DNA of 64,000 bases. Origin: Actinocorallia herbida. GTDB taxonomy: Bacteria; Actinomycetota; Actinomycetes; Streptosporangiales; Streptosporangiaceae. The position numbers and the translations under genes were made by a program. This document shows positions 7,549 through 17,375 of the stretch, piece after piece. Below the pieces are notes generated by a model. The model was not told where the DNA came from, did no database searches, and saw only the letters and a list, made by a program, of their open reading frames with translations. Within the stretch, counting starts at the first letter, position 1, and every line of letters begins with the position of its first letter. The stretch spans positions 1,116,001 to 1,180,000 of the forward strand of contig NZ_RJKE01000001.1 of assembly GCF_003751225.1 (NCBI RefSeq), written 5' to 3'.

Positions 7549-9531
7549 TCAGGCGGCTTCGCCGTCCGAGAGCTTCAGGACGGGCACGCCGAGCGGCTGG
7601 AAGCCGAGGGTCTGCCCGTAGAAGGAGAGCTCGGCCTCCAGGCAGGTCTGGAGGGTCTCCGCCCGGCGGAAGCCGTGGGACTCGCCGCGGAACGCCAGGT
7701 AGGCGTAGGGAACCTTGTTGTCGCCGAGCGCCCGGGCGAAGGCATCGGACTGGGCGGGCGGCACGACCGGGTCGTCCAGGCCCTGGAGCAGCAGCACCGG
7801 GCAGGACGTGCGGTCCGCGCGGTGCAGCGGGGAGCGCTCCTCGTAGGCCCGCTCGTAGCCGGGGACCGGGCCGATGAGCCCGAAGAGGTAGCGCGACTCG
7901 AAGTCGTGCGTCTCGGCCAGCAGCGTGGTGGCGTCGCTCACGCCGAAGTAGGACGTGGCGGCCTTGAAGACCGAGCCGGAGGTCACCGCCGCCAGGGTCG
8001 TCCACCCGCCGGAGCTGGCGCCCCGGATGGCCAGCCGGTCGGGGTGCGCCCGCCTGGTCCTGACCATCGCGGTCGCGACCGACACCGCGTCCTCCACGTC
8101 CACCACGCCCCACTGGCGGCGCAGCCGCTCGCGGTAGGCCCTGCCGTAGCCGGTGGAGCCGCCGTAGTCGACCTCGATGACGCCGATGCCGCGGCTGGTG
8201 AAGTAGGCGCGCTCCAGATTGAGCGTCCCCGACGAACGCGCGGTGGGGCCGCCGTGCACCCACACCACGTAAGGCGGCAGCTCGCCCTGGGGCCCGATCG
8301 AGTCGGGGCTGGCGGGCTCGTACACGAGCGCGTGGACGGGCCTGCCGAACTGGCCCTCGAAGATCTCGTCGCGGGGGACGGGCAGGTAGGACTCCGGCGG
8401 CACCCGGTCCAGCTCGCGGCGCAGCACCGTGGCCCGCCCGTCGGCCGCCGAGATCCGCACGACGGAGGCGGGCTGCGACGGGGAGGCGCCGATCCCGACG
8501 ATGGTGGAGCCGTCGGCCGACAGGCTCATCTGCCAGTCGGTGTACGGCAGGTCGAGGGACTCCAGCTCCAGCGTCTCGGGGTCGTACAGGCTGAGCCGCT
8601 GGTCTCCTTGGCCGTGCATCACCGCGAGGCGGCCGTCGGCCAGCAGCGCGTAAGGCATGCCGCCCAGGCTCCACAGAGGGCCCGCGAACTCCTCCTCGGC
8701 CGGGTAGAGCGCCTGAGGGGACTCGCCGTACAGGCCCACCTGGTAGATGTTCCACCAGCCCGGCCAGTCCGACACGACGTACAGGCTGGTGTCGTCGCGC
8801 CACAGCGGCGCGAGGACGGACTCGGACATGCCGCCCTTGACCGTCCGCGGAGACACGACCTTGCCCTGGTCGATGACGCCGACGCGCAGCTCCGTCCCGT
8901 CCCACGGCATGCGCGGGTGGTTCCACTGCACCCACGCGAGGTGCCCGCCGGAGGGCGAGGGCGTGGGGGAGGCGTAGAAGTCGCTGCCCGTGACCATCTC
9001 GTTGATCGCGCCGGGGTCGTTGGCCGCGCGCCCGTCCAGCGGGATGCCCACGATCGCCCGCCGTACGCCCGCCGGAGGCACCGGGTCGCCTTCCGCCGCG
9101 GGCGGCGCCGCCACGTGCCCCTCGCACACGCACCAGACCTCGCTGCCGTCCGGGGACAGCACCAGATCGGCGTAGCGCAGCCCTCCGGGGATCGCGGGCT
9201 CGGGCGTCAGGGGACGCGGCCGGGCGTCCCCGGGAGCCAGCAGGTGCAGGCGCTGGTCCTCGTAGTTGGCGAAGACGACCCCGCGAGAGGTCGGCACATA
9301 GGACTTGCCGCCGTACTCGTGGACCCGGGTCCGCGCGTTCCACGGCGGCGGAAGCACCTCGCGTCCGTTGCGCACGACCGTCGTCCGACCGTTCTCCTCC
9401 GGCCTGCTCTCCTGCCACCACACGTCGTCGCCGAGCGCGGTGGGGAAACTCAGCCTGACGCGGGAGCGGGCGACGTCGGCTGCGGAGATCGGAGAGGGCC
9501 AGGATCCGAAGGGGGTCACGCGAGCGGTCAT
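7549..9531 (-). CDS. Prolyl oligopeptidase-family (S9) serine peptidase
   Basis: This 660-residue protein has an N-terminal beta-propeller-like region rich in LSPDG/SADGS turns and a C-terminal alpha/beta-hydrolase domain. The catalytic triad can be read as Ser506 in GASSGGW, Asp587 in GLDDPVVP and His619 in ESHGF. This suits an S9C-type acylaminoacyl or dipeptidyl peptidase that trims oligopeptides. There is no signal peptide, so it is probably cytoplasmic. The start MTARVTPFGSWPSP (9531) follows a GACGAT hexamer ending 6 nt upstream, a possible leaderless promoter. It lies downstream of gluABCD on the same strand, with a 71-nt gap. Confidence 0.88.
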   Translation of the reverse strand: MTARVTPFGSWPSPISAADVARSRVRLSFPTALGDDVWWQESRPEENGRTTVVRNGREVLPPPWNARTRVHEYGGKSYVPTSRGVVFANYEDQRLHLLAPGDARPRPLTPEPAIPGGLRYADLVLSPDGSEVWCVCEGHVAAPPAAEGDPVPPAGVRRAIVGIPLDGRAANDPGAINEMVTGSDFYASPTPSPSGGHLAWVQWNHPRMPWDGTELRVGVIDQGKVVSPRTVKGGMSESVLAPLWRDDTSLYVVSDWPGWWNIYQVGLYGESPQALYPAEEEFAGPLWSLGGMPYALLADGRLAVMHGQGDQRLSLYDPETLELESLDLPYTDWQMSLSADGSTIVGIGASPSQPASVVRISAADGRATVLRRELDRVPPESYLPVPRDEIFEGQFGRPVHALVYEPASPDSIGPQGELPPYVVWVHGGPTARSSGTLNLERAYFTSRGIGVIEVDYGGSTGYGRAYRERLRRQWGVVDVEDAVSVATAMVRTRRAHPDRLAIRGASSGGWTTLAAVTSGSVFKAATSYFGVSDATTLLAETHDFESRYLFGLIGPVPGYERAYEERSPLHRADRTSCPVLLLQGLDDPVVPPAQSDAFARALGDNKVPYAYLAFRGESHGFRRAETLQTCLEAELSFYGQTLGFQPLGVPVLKLSDGEAA

Positions 9532-9602
9532 ACCGGAATCGTCCCGCATGCAGAGGCCCATTGAAGCCAAGACCGGGCGTTTGGCACCTGAAAGTAACGT
9601 GA

Positions 9603-10499
9603 TCAGGTGCCGGGGGCGGGCGGTGCGGTGACGGGCGCCGCCGAGGACCGCCTGCTGCGCCTGCCGCGCGCCTCCAGCCGGGTCGCGGCCCAGCCGAGCG
9701 CGAGGTTGATCGCGATGTAGATGAGCGCGATGACGACGGCCGCGGGGATGAGGTTGCCGAAGTTCGACGGGACGATCCGGAACCCGGCGTTCAGCAGGTC
9801 CTCGTAGCTGATGATGTAGCCGAGCGCGGTGTCCTTGAGCAGCACGACCATCTGGCTGACGATCGCCGGGAGCATCGCGGTCACCGCCTGCGGGAGCAGC
9901 ACGAGCCGCAGGACGTCGCCCCGGCGAAGGCCGACGGAGTAGGCGGCCTCGGCCTGGCCGCGCGGGACGGCCCGGACGCCCGCGCGGAACACCTCGGCGA
10001 GCACCGAGCCGTTGTAGAGCGTGAGGCCGATGACGACCGCCCAGAAGGCGGGCAGGACCTCTCCCGCGACGGCGAAGCTGAGGTACTGCGCCGAGAAGAT
10101 CATGATGAGCACGGGGATCGCGCGGAAGAGCTCGACGACCCACGCCGACGGCAGGCGGATCCAGGCGCGCTCCGAGAGCCTCCCCAGGCCGAAGACGACG
10201 CCGAACGCGAGCGCGAGCACCGCGCCGGTCGCCGCGGCCGTCAGCGTGCCCCACAGGCCCGGGAGGATGAGTCCGGTCCACACCTCGGGGTCGATGAACG
10301 GGCTCCACAGGTCGCCGTCCCACTGGCCCGCCTCGGACATGCGCCGCCAGACGAACCAGCCCGCCAGGAGCAGGAGCACCGCGCCGACCAGGGTGAGGAC
10401 GTTGTGCCGCACCTTCGCCTTGGGGCCGGGGGCGTCGAACAGGATCCCGGCCGTGCCGGTCGGGCGGGCGCGCCGACGAGGCGCCGGGGCGGTCTTCAA
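9603..10499 (-). CDS. gluD: Glutamate/polar amino-acid ABC transporter permease GluD
   Basis: This 298-residue protein starts at TTG (10499), overlapping the gluC stop codon, which suggests coupled translation. A short Arg-rich N-terminus precedes about five membrane segments of the HisM/GltK type. The EAA loop reads GQAEAAYSVGLRRGDVLRLVLLPQA. It forms the channel with GluC for uptake energised by GluA. The Pro/Ala-rich C-terminus is variable. The start is uncertain because several later GTG codons exist. Confidence 0.88.
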   Translation of the reverse strand: MKTAPAPRRRARPTGTAGILFDAPGPKAKVRHNVLTLVGAVLLLLAGWFVWRRMSEAGQWDGDLWSPFIDPEVWTGLILPGLWGTLTAAATGAVLALAFGVVFGLGRLSERAWIRLPSAWVVELFRAIPVLIMIFSAQYLSFAVAGEVLPAFWAVVIGLTLYNGSVLAEVFRAGVRAVPRGQAEAAYSVGLRRGDVLRLVLLPQAVTAMLPAIVSQMVVLLKDTALGYIISYEDLLNAGFRIVPSNFGNLIPAAVVIALIYIAINLALGWAATRLEARGRRSRRSSAAPVTAPPAPGT

Positions 10500-11182
10500 C
10501 GCTTGATCTCCAGCCGCTTGGCGAGCCGTCCGGTGAGGAAGCCGATCGGAAGGGTGAGCACCACGAAGCCCGCGGCGAAGCCGAGGAAGATCTCGATCGC
10601 CCCTCCCGTGCTCTCGTAGAGCATCTCCTTCATGATGAAGGCCGCCTCGGCGTATCCGGCGACGGCGGCCACCGTGGTGTTCTTGGTGAGCGCGATCAGG
10701 ACGCTGCCGAGCGGTGCGACGACCGCGCGGAACGCCTGCGGGAGGACGATCAGGCGCATCGACTGGGTGAAGCCGAGGCCGATCGCGCGGGCCGCCTCGG
10801 CCTGCCCGAGCGGGACGGTGTTGATCCCCGCCCGCAGCGTCTCGCACACGAACGCCGAGGTGTAGCCGGTGAGGCCGAGGACCGCCAGCCAGTAGCCGTT
10901 GAAGGACGGGTCCTCGACGTCGAAGTTGAGCCGGAGGGTGTTGCTGATGCCCAGGGAGCAGAACAGCAGGACCAGCGTGAGCGGGGTGTTGCGTGCGATG
11001 TTGACGTAGACCGTCCCGATCCACCGCAGGACGGGCACCGGCGAGACGCGCAGCGCGACCAGCACCGTCCCCAGGATGAGGGACAGCACCGCGCTCGCCG
11101 CGGTCAGCCGGACGGTCGCCCAGAAGGCGGTCAGGACGGCGTCCCTGTTCTCGAACAGGGGGTTGTCGATCAACATGTCCAC
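10496..11182 (-). CDS. gluC: Glutamate ABC transporter permease GluC
   Basis: This 228-residue integral membrane protein has the His/Glu/Gln/Arg/opine permease fold. The EAA motif reads GQAEAARAIGLGFTQSMRLIVLPQA, the contact site for the ATPase. It lies 44 nt downstream of gluB and overlaps gluD, in the order gluA-gluB-gluC-gluD known from Corynebacterium and Streptomyces. Confidence 0.92.
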   Translation of the reverse strand: MDMLIDNPLFENRDAVLTAFWATVRLTAASAVLSLILGTVLVALRVSPVPVLRWIGTVYVNIARNTPLTLVLLFCSLGISNTLRLNFDVEDPSFNGYWLAVLGLTGYTSAFVCETLRAGINTVPLGQAEAARAIGLGFTQSMRLIVLPQAFRAVVAPLGSVLIALTKNTTVAAVAGYAEAAFIMKEMLYESTGGAIEIFLGFAAGFVVLTLPIGFLTGRLAKRLEIKR

Positions 11183-11226
11183 GCGGGGGGTCCTCCGCTC
11201 ACGCCGGTCTCACGGGCGGCTCCCTG

Positions 11227-12075
11227 TCAGGAGCAGCCCTCTGCGGGGGGTACGGCGGTAGGCAGCTCGAGTCCTTCGGCGGAGCCGAACCACTTCTTGA
11301 GCAGCTCGGCGGCCGTGCCGTCGGAGTACATCTCGCCGACGGCCGTGTTGATCGCCTCGCAGGAGGCGACGTCGCCCTTCTTGATGCCGATGCCGTACTT
11401 CTCATCGGTGAAGGGGCTGCCGAGGATCTTGAAGCTGCCGCCCTGGGAGGCGAAGCCGGCGAGGATGAAGTCGTCGGTGGTGACGGCGTCGAGGGTGCCG
11501 CCGGTGAGCTTGGTGATGCACTCGGAGTAGCTGCCCGCCGGGACGAGCTCGGCGTCGATCTCCTTGCCGTTGGGCGGCGGGTCGGTGATCCGCTTGTAGG
11601 AGTTGGACCCCGAGGCCTGGCAGATCCGCTTGCCCTTGAGGTCCTCGACCTTGGTGATCGAGGTGTCGTCGCCGCGGACCATGATGTCCTGGTGGGCGAT
11701 GACGTACGGGCCCGCGAAGGTGACCTTCTCCTTGCGCTCGGGAAGGATCGAGTAGGTCGCGACGACCATGTCGACCTGCCCCTGCATGAGGAAGGGCTCG
11801 CGGTTGGCCGAGATGGTCTCGACCCACTCGATCCCGCTCTCCGGGACGCCCAGCTTGCCCGCGACGTACTTGGCGACGTCCACGTCGAAGCCCTCGACGC
11901 TGCCGTCGGGCTTCTTCACGCCTATCGCGGTCTGGTCGAACTTGATGCCGACCTTGATCTTCTTCTCATCCTTCGCCTTGCTGACGAGGTCGGTGGCGCC
12001 GTCGTCGCCGCCGCAGCCCGACAGGGCCGTGGCGCCGAGGGCGAACGCGGCAAGGGCCAGGCCGATGCGTCTCAT
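11227..12075 (-). CDS. gluB: Glutamate-binding lipoprotein GluB
   Basis: This 282-residue precursor has the lipobox LSGC near residue 20, so it is membrane-anchored at the cell surface. The mature part is a family 3 solute-binding protein: IKVGIKFDQTAIG, GFDVDVAKYVAGKLG, and the SYSECITKLTGGTLDAVTTDD hinge region. It delivers glutamate or another polar amino acid to GluCD. Extra cysteines in the mature part (for example QASGSN preceded by ICQ, and the terminal EGCS) could form a disulfide. Confidence 0.92.
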   Translation of the reverse strand: MRRIGLALAAFALGATALSGCGGDDGATDLVSKAKDEKKIKVGIKFDQTAIGVKKPDGSVEGFDVDVAKYVAGKLGVPESGIEWVETISANREPFLMQGQVDMVVATYSILPERKEKVTFAGPYVIAHQDIMVRGDDTSITKVEDLKGKRICQASGSNSYKRITDPPPNGKEIDAELVPAGSYSECITKLTGGTLDAVTTDDFILAGFASQGGSFKILGSPFTDEKYGIGIKKGDVASCEAINTAVGEMYSDGTAAELLKKWFGSAEGLELPTAVPPAEGCS

Positions 12076-12157
12076 GGATGCGTTCCCTTCAGGTCCGGTT
12101 GGTGCGGGTCTTTGGGGGTGTCCTCGAGGGTGGCCGGGGTGAGGCCGGTGGCAGGGA

Positions 12158-12907
12158 TCAGTGTCGGAGGATCTTGGACAGGAAGTCGCGGGCCCGGTCG
12201 GTCCGGGGCTCGGTGAAGAACTCCTCGGGCGAGGACTCCTCGATGATCTGGCCGTCGGCCATGAAGACCACGCGCTGGGCCGCGCTGCGCGCGAACCCCA
12301 TCTCGTGGGTGACGACGATCATGGTCATGCCGCCTTCGGCGAGGCCGGTCATCACGTCGAGGACCTCGGAGACCATCTCCGGGTCGAGGGCGGAGGTGGG
12401 CTCGTCGAAGAGCATGAGCTTGGGCCGCATCGCCAGCGCGCGGGCGATGGCCGCGCGCTGCTGCTGGCCGCCGGAGAGCTGGGCGGGGTACTTGTCGGCC
12501 TGCGCGGCGATCCCCACCCGCTCCAGGAGCTCCAGCGCCTCCTTCTCGGCCTTGTCCTTGGGCGTCTTGCGCACCTTGACGGGGCCGAGGGTGACGTTCT
12601 GGAGGATGGTCTTGTGGGAGAAGAGGTTGAAGCTCTGGAAGACCATCCCGACCTCGGAGCGGAGGCGGGCCAAGGCCTTGCCTTCCGCCGGCAAGGGCAT
12701 GCCGTCGAGGGTGATGGAGCCGGAGTCGATCGTCTCCAGGCGGTTGATGGTCCGGCAGAGCGTGGACTTGCCTCCGCCGGACGGGCCGACGACGACCACG
12801 ACCTCGCCCCTGGCCACTTCCAGGTCGATGTCCTTCAGCACGTGGAGGTCGCCGAAGTACTTGTTGACGTTCTCCAGGACCACCAAGGGGTCGCCGCTCA
12901 CCGTCAT
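12158..12907 (-). CDS. gluA: Glutamate ABC transporter ATP-binding protein GluA
   Basis: This 249-residue ABC ATPase has Walker [11 protein letters not shown]-loop FQSFNLF, signature LSGGQQQR, Walker [13 protein letters not shown] and the switch histidine in VTHEMGFA. It is the cytoplasmic motor of the GluABCD importer and the first gene of the operon. Its start is divergent from miaB. TAGCGT, a -10-like hexamer, ends 8 nt before the ATG, so this transcript may be nearly leaderless. Confidence 0.94.
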   Translation of the reverse strand: MTVSGDPLVVLENVNKYFGDLHVLKDIDLEVARGEVVVVVGPSGGGKSTLCRTINRLETIDSGSITLDGMPLPAEGKALARLRSEVGMVFQSFNLFSHKTILQNVTLGPVKVRKTPKDKAEKEALELLERVGIAAQADKYPAQLSGGQQQRAAIARALAMRPKLMLFDEPTSALDPEMVSEVLDVMTGLAEGGMTMIVVTHEMGFARSAAQRVVFMADGQIIEESSPEEFFTEPRTDRARDFLSKILRH

Positions 12908-13099
12908 ACGGCGAGACGCTAGTTCACTTGATCACGAAGGGGGAGGGAGCGGAAGGTACCGATCTGATCACGACAGTGTTATCGGCGCTCCTGTAGTCGT
13001 ATCATCACCGGCTTTCACACCAGCCCCTGCCTGCTCCGTACGCCTTCCGCCCGTGACGCCCACCTGCCGTTCCCGTCCCGGGGGTACTCTGGGCACGCC

Positions 13100-14578
13100 A
13101 TGAACACTGCTGAGTCTCCCCGCACTTATGAGGTGCGCACCTACGGCTGCCAGATGAACGTCCACGACTCCGAGCGCCTGGCCGGGCTGCTGGAGTCGGC
13201 CGGGTACGCCAAGGCCGAAGGCGAGCCGGACGTCATCGTCTTCAACACCTGCGCGGTGCGCGAGAACGCCGACAACCGGCTCTACGGAAACCTCGGACAT
13301 CTGCGCAAGAAGGCCGAGAACGGCCTTCAGATCGCCGTGGGCGGCTGCCTGGCCCAGAAGGACCGCGACACGATCGTCAAGCGGGCGCCCTGGGTCGACG
13401 TGGTGTTCGGCACCCACAACATCGGGGCGCTGCCCGTCCTGCTGGAGCGCGCCCGCGTCCAGCAGGAGGCGCAGGTGGAGATCGAGGAGTCCCTGTCGGT
13501 CTTCCCCTCCACCCTGCCCACCCGGCGCGAGTCGCCTTACGCCGCCTGGGTGTCGGTGTCGGTCGGCTGCAACAACACCTGCACCTTCTGCATCGTGCCC
13601 GCGCTGCGCGGCAAGGAGAAGGACCGCCGTCCCGGCGAGATCCTCGCCGAGGTCGAGGCGCTGGTCGCCGAGGGCGTCCTCGAGGTGACGCTGCTCGGCC
13701 AGAACGTCAACGCCTACGGCGCGGAGTTCGGCGACCGCGAGGCCTTCGCCAAGCTGCTGCGGGCCTGTGGCGGCGTCGACGGCCTGGAGCGGGTCCGCTT
13801 CACCTCGCCGCACCCCCGCGACTTCACCGACGACGTGATCGCCGCCATGGCCGAGACCCCGAACGTCATGCCGTCCCTGCACATGCCGCTCCAGTCCGGC
13901 TCCGACCCGGTGCTGAAGGCGATGCGCCGCTCGTACCGGCAGGACCGCTACCTCGGGATCATCGAGCGCGTCCGCGCCGCGATCCCCGACGCCGCGATCA
14001 CCACCGACATCATCGTGGGCTTCCCCGGCGAGACCGAGGCCGACTTCGAGCAGACCCTGCACGTCGTGCGCGAGGCCCGCTTCTCCGGCGCGTTCACCTT
14101 CCAGTACTCCAAGCGGCCGGGCACCCCTGCGGCGACCATGGACCACCAGGTGCCCAAGGAGGTCGTCCAGGAGCGCTACGAGCGGCTCGTGGAGCTCCAG
14201 GAGCAGATCTCCTGGGACGAGAACAAGAAGCAGGTCGGCCGCACCCTCGAGCTCCTGGTGGCCGAGGGCGAGGGCAGCAAGGACGCCGCGACGCGGCGCC
14301 TGTCCGGCCGCGCCCCCGACAACCGCCTCGTGCACTTCACCCGGCCCGATCAGCCGGTCCGGCCGGGCGACATGGTCACCGTCGAGGTCACCTATGCCGC
14401 GCCCCACCACCTGCTGGCCGACTCTCCCGTGCAGGCGGTGCGGCGGACCCGGGCGGGCGACGCCTGGGAGGCCGGGCAGGCCGCGCCCGCCGAGGGGTCC
14501 GCGGTCTCGCTGGGGATGCCCAAGATCGGTGTCCCCGCGCCCGCGCCCGTCGCGTCCGGCTGCTCCACCTGCCCGTAA
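13100..14578 (+). CDS. miaB: tRNA-2-methylthio-N6-dimethylallyladenosine synthase MiaB
   Basis: This 492-residue radical-SAM methylthiotransferase has the UPF0004 domain with cysteines 17, 51 and 83 for the auxiliary cluster. The radical-SAM CNNTCTFC motif has cysteines 157, 161 and 164, and a TRAM domain follows (residues about 375-440). It methylthiolates i6A37 in tRNAs made by MiaA, whose gene lies 1 kb downstream. The C-terminus has an extra Ala/Pro-rich tail ending in CSTCP. No Shine-Dalgarno is seen. A TACTCT hexamer (13085-13090) sits 9 nt before the ATG, so a short-leader transcript is possible. Confidence 0.97.
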   Translation: MNTAESPRTYEVRTYGCQMNVHDSERLAGLLESAGYAKAEGEPDVIVFNTCAVRENADNRLYGNLGHLRKKAENGLQIAVGGCLAQKDRDTIVKRAPWVDVVFGTHNIGALPVLLERARVQQEAQVEIEESLSVFPSTLPTRRESPYAAWVSVSVGCNNTCTFCIVPALRGKEKDRRPGEILAEVEALVAEGVLEVTLLGQNVNAYGAEFGDREAFAKLLRACGGVDGLERVRFTSPHPRDFTDDVIAAMAETPNVMPSLHMPLQSGSDPVLKAMRRSYRQDRYLGIIERVRAAIPDAAITTDIIVGFPGETEADFEQTLHVVREARFSGAFTFQYSKRPGTPAATMDHQVPKEVVQERYERLVELQEQISWDENKKQVGRTLELLVAEGEGSKDAATRRLSGRAPDNRLVHFTRPDQPVRPGDMVTVEVTYAAPHHLLADSPVQAVRRTRAGDAWEAGQAAPAEGSAVSLGMPKIGVPAPAPVASGCSTCP

Positions 14579-14587
14579 GGAGACGGT

Positions 14588-15250
14588 TTGCTGATCGCGG
14601 CGGCGGTGTGCCCGCATCCGCCCCTGCTCATCCCGGAACTCGCCGGGGTGGCGGCGCCGGAACTCGACGCGCTGCGCGCCTCCTGCCTCCGCGCCGTCGG
14701 CTCCGTCGCCGGTAGCGGAGAGCTGGTGGTGGTCGGCGGGGCCGAGCGCACAAGGGAGTACCCGGGGACGGCCTCAGGCACGTTCGCGCCTTACGGGCTG
14801 GACCTTCGGGTGGGGGATGGCGAACCCGTCCTGCCGCTCTCCTTGACGGTCGGGCGGTGGCTCCTGAACGGGCGGGAGCCTTCGGCGTTCCAGGCCGTCG
14901 CGTTCGACGCGCCGGTGGAGGAGTGCCTGGAGCTCGGGGAAAGGCTCGCCGGGAAGGATGTCGCCCTGCTCGTCATGGGAGACGGTTCGGCCTGCCGGGA
15001 CGAGAAGGCGCCGGGCCACCTCGACGAACGGGCGGAGCCTTATGACCGGGAGGTCGCGCGGGCGCTCGGGGAAGCCGACGCCGCCGCGCTCGGCCTGCTC
15101 GATCCGGGGCTCTCGGACGAGCTGATGGCGGCCGGGCGGGCGGCATGGCAGGTGCTCGCCGGGGCGGCTCGCGGGCGGCGGTTCAGCGCCGAACTGCTCG
15201 CGGACGAGGCGCCCTATGGCGTGGGCTATTTCGCCGCGGTGTGGCGCTAG
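14588..15250 (+). CDS. Class III extradiol dioxygenase-like protein
   Basis: This 220-residue protein starts MLIAAAVCPHPPLLIPEL, the N-terminal metal-site pattern of the LigB-type (class III) extradiol dioxygenase superfamily, and has GDGSACRDEKAPG in the middle. In actinobacteria an uncharacterised member of this family is common between miaB and miaA. The reaction is unknown. It starts at TTG (14588), which is preceded by TAAGGAGA overlapping the miaB stop codon, so it is probably co-transcribed with miaB. Confidence 0.75.
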   Translation: MLIAAAVCPHPPLLIPELAGVAAPELDALRASCLRAVGSVAGSGELVVVGGAERTREYPGTASGTFAPYGLDLRVGDGEPVLPLSLTVGRWLLNGREPSAFQAVAFDAPVEECLELGERLAGKDVALLVMGDGSACRDEKAPGHLDERAEPYDREVARALGEADAAALGLLDPGLSDELMAAGRAAWQVLAGAARGRRFSAELLADEAPYGVGYFAAVWR

Positions 15251-15438
15251 CGGCTCCGGCGCTGCTTGTCGGCGATCTGCCGGGCGGTCTCCTTGGCCTT
15301 CTGCTGCGCCGAGTCGATCTGGCTTTTGTACTTGTTGCCGGTCTTCTTGTCGATCATGTCGCCGGTCTTGTCGATCGTCGAGTCCGCCTTGTCGGCGTGC
15401 TTGCCCAACATGTCCATGACCTTCTGGACGATGCTCAT
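15247..15438 (-). CDS. MT0933-type antitoxin-like small protein
   Basis: This 63-residue, highly charged helical protein reads MSIVQKVMDMLGKHADKADS, then DKKTGNKYKSQID and a Lys/Gln-rich tail. It matches the small antitoxin-like family typified by Mycobacterium MT0933/Rv0909, although many members have no toxin partner. No toxin gene is adjacent. A strong GGGGGGAAG lies before the ATG at 15438. Its stop overlaps the end of the preceding plus-strand gene by 4 nt (convergent). Confidence 0.75.
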   Translation of the reverse strand: MSIVQKVMDMLGKHADKADSTIDKTGDMIDKKTGNKYKSQIDSAQQKAKETARQIADKQRRSR

Positions 15439-15553
15439 CGGCTTCCCCCCGATACTGGTCCGGGCGGCACGGATCTTCCGGGCGCCCCGATTTCTCTCTG
15501 TTACTACCCATATCGAACCTGTTAACCTCGCGCCTCCTGGAAACCGATAACCC

Positions 15554-16450
15554 GTGAACGTGATCTCCGTGGCCGGTCCGACCGCGGCGGGCAAGTCCGA
15601 CCTCGCCGTCGAGCTGGCGCTGCGCCTCGGCGGCGAATGCGTGAACACCGACTCGATGCAGCTCTACCGCGGGATGGACATCGGGACGGCCAAGCTGTCC
15701 GAGGCCGAGCGTCTAGGGGTCCGGCACCATCTCCTGGACATCTGGGACATCACCCGGCCCGCCAGCGTCGCGGAGTACCAGGAGCTGTCGCACGGCGCGA
15801 TCGAGGACATCCGGGGAAGGGGGGCGGTCCCCGTCCTCGTCGGAGGCTCCGGGCTGTACATCCGGGCGGCCCTGGACGTCCTGGAGTTCCCCGGCACGGA
15901 CCCGAAGGTGCGGGCCCGCCTTGAAGGCGAACTGGAAGAGGTCGGCCCGGGGGCCATGTACGAGCGGTTGAAGGAGGCGGACCCCTTGGCCGCCAAGACG
16001 ATCCTGCCGTCCAACGGCCGCCGGATCGTGCGCGCGCTGGAGGTCATCGAGATCACCGGCCGGCCTTTCACCGCCACCCTTCCCGAGCACCGCTACCGGG
16101 ATCCCCGGACCGTCCAGATCGGCCTGCTGGTACCGCGTCCCGAACTGGACGAGAGGATCGCGCTGCGGGTGGACCGCATGTGGGAGGCGGGCCTCGTCGC
16201 GGAAGTGCGCGCGCTGGAGGAGAAGGGCCTGCGCGAGGGGCGGACGGCCGCCGCGGCGCTCGGCTACGCCCAGGTCCTGAGGCACCTGTCGGGGGAGTGG
16301 ACGCAGGAGCAGGCCAAGGAGGAGACCGTCCGGGCCACCCGGAGGTTCGCGCGCCGCCAGGAGTCCTGGTTCCGGCGCGATCCACGCATCCAGTGGCTTC
16401 CCTACGACGCCCCTGACCTCCTCGACCGCGCCCTTAGGATCTGTACATGA
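15554..16450 (+). CDS. miaA: tRNA dimethylallyltransferase MiaA
   Basis: This 298-residue protein has the P-loop GPTAAGKSDLAVELA at the N-terminus, the DSMQLYRGMDIGTAK tRNA/substrate element, and VGGSGLYIRA. It transfers dimethylallyl from DMAPP to A37 of tRNAs reading UNN codons, the step before MiaB. The start is GTG at 15554; a GTG two codons later is equally possible. Its last codons overlap the dapF start by 4 nt (ATGA), but dapF also appears to have its own promoter inside miaA. Confidence 0.96.
   Translation: MNVISVAGPTAAGKSDLAVELALRLGGECVNTDSMQLYRGMDIGTAKLSEAERLGVRHHLLDIWDITRPASVAEYQELSHGAIEDIRGRGAVPVLVGGSGLYIRAALDVLEFPGTDPKVRARLEGELEEVGPGAMYERLKEADPLAAKTILPSNGRRIVRALEVIEITGRPFTATLPEHRYRDPRTVQIGLLVPRPELDERIALRVDRMWEAGLVAEVRALEEKGLREGRTAAAALGYAQVLRHLSGEWTQEQAKEETVRATRRFARRQESWFRRDPRIQWLPYDAPDLLDRALRICT
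16413..16440 (+). promoter_or_regulatory. Predicted leaderless promoter of dapF
   Basis: CTGACC (16413-16418), a 16-nt spacer and TAGGAT (16435-16440) form a good -35/-10 pair inside the end of miaA. The -10 ends exactly 6 nt before the dapF ATG, so transcription would start at the start codon. Confidence 0.5.
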
Positions 16451-17271
16451 GCACCATCAGCGGACATCGGTTCACGAAGGGCCACGGCACCGAGAACGAC
16501 TTCGTGATCCTCCCCGACCCCGACGGCGAACTCGACCTCACCGCCGCCGAGGTCGCCCGGATCTGCGACCGCCGCGCCGGGATCGGCGCCGACGGGGTGC
16601 TGCGGGTGGTGCGCGCCAAGGCCGCGGGGCTCGGCGACACCGGCGCGGAATGGTTCATGGACTACCGCAACGCCGACGGCAGCATCGCCGAGATGTGCGG
16701 CAACGGCGTCCGGGTCTTCGCCCGCTACCTCGTCGATTCCGGCCTCGCCGCCGCCGGCGACCTGCCCGTGGCCACCCGCGGGGGTGTGAAGGCGGTCTCA
16801 CTCGGCGCGGGCGGCGACGTCACCGTCGACATGGGCGCCCCGGAGGTCTTCGCCGAGAGCGAGGCGGTGCTCGGCGGCACGGTCCACCGCGGCCTGAAGG
16901 TCTCGATGGGCAACCCGCACCTCGCCTGCCTGATCGACCACGACGTCGCGGCGCTGGACCTCACCCGTGAGCCGGGCTTCTCCGCGGCGGACTTCCCGGC
17001 CGGCGTCAACATCGAGTTCTTCCGCCCCGTCGGCGTGCGGCACGTCGCGATGCGGGTGCACGAGCGCGGCTCGGGCGAGACCCGCTCCTGCGGCACGGGC
17101 GCGGTCGCCACCGCCGTCGCGGCCGCGACCGCCGAAGGCCTCGACCCGCTGCGCGAGGGCTCCTCCTGGACCGTGGACGTGCTCGGCGGCCGGGTCGAGG
17201 TCGTGTTCGACGGGACCACCAGCTTCCTGCGCGGCCCCGCCGTCCTCGTCGCGGACGGCGTCCTGCGCTGA
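16447..17271 (+). CDS. dapF: Diaminopimelate epimerase
   Basis: This 274-residue cofactor-independent epimerase converts LL- to meso-diaminopimelate for lysine and peptidoglycan synthesis. The two catalytic cysteines are Cys84 in MCGNGVR and Cys215 in SCGTGA, in the two mirrored domains. The substrate-binding GTENDF element lies near the N-terminus. It overlaps miaA by 4 nt and lacks a clear Shine-Dalgarno sequence. Confidence 0.97.
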   Translation: MSTISGHRFTKGHGTENDFVILPDPDGELDLTAAEVARICDRRAGIGADGVLRVVRAKAAGLGDTGAEWFMDYRNADGSIAEMCGNGVRVFARYLVDSGLAAAGDLPVATRGGVKAVSLGAGGDVTVDMGAPEVFAESEAVLGGTVHRGLKVSMGNPHLACLIDHDVAALDLTREPGFSAADFPAGVNIEFFRPVGVRHVAMRVHERGSGETRSCGTGAVATAVAAATAEGLDPLREGSSWTVDVLGGRVEVVFDGTTSFLRGPAVLVADGVLR

Positions 17272-17375
17272 CGTCCGCCCGCCTCCCGGTGCGTCCGGGG
17301 GCGGCCTGGCGCGCTCATGACGGGTGTCCTAGCCTCTCCTGAACAGCATTCGGTTTCGAGTGGGAGGAGACACCG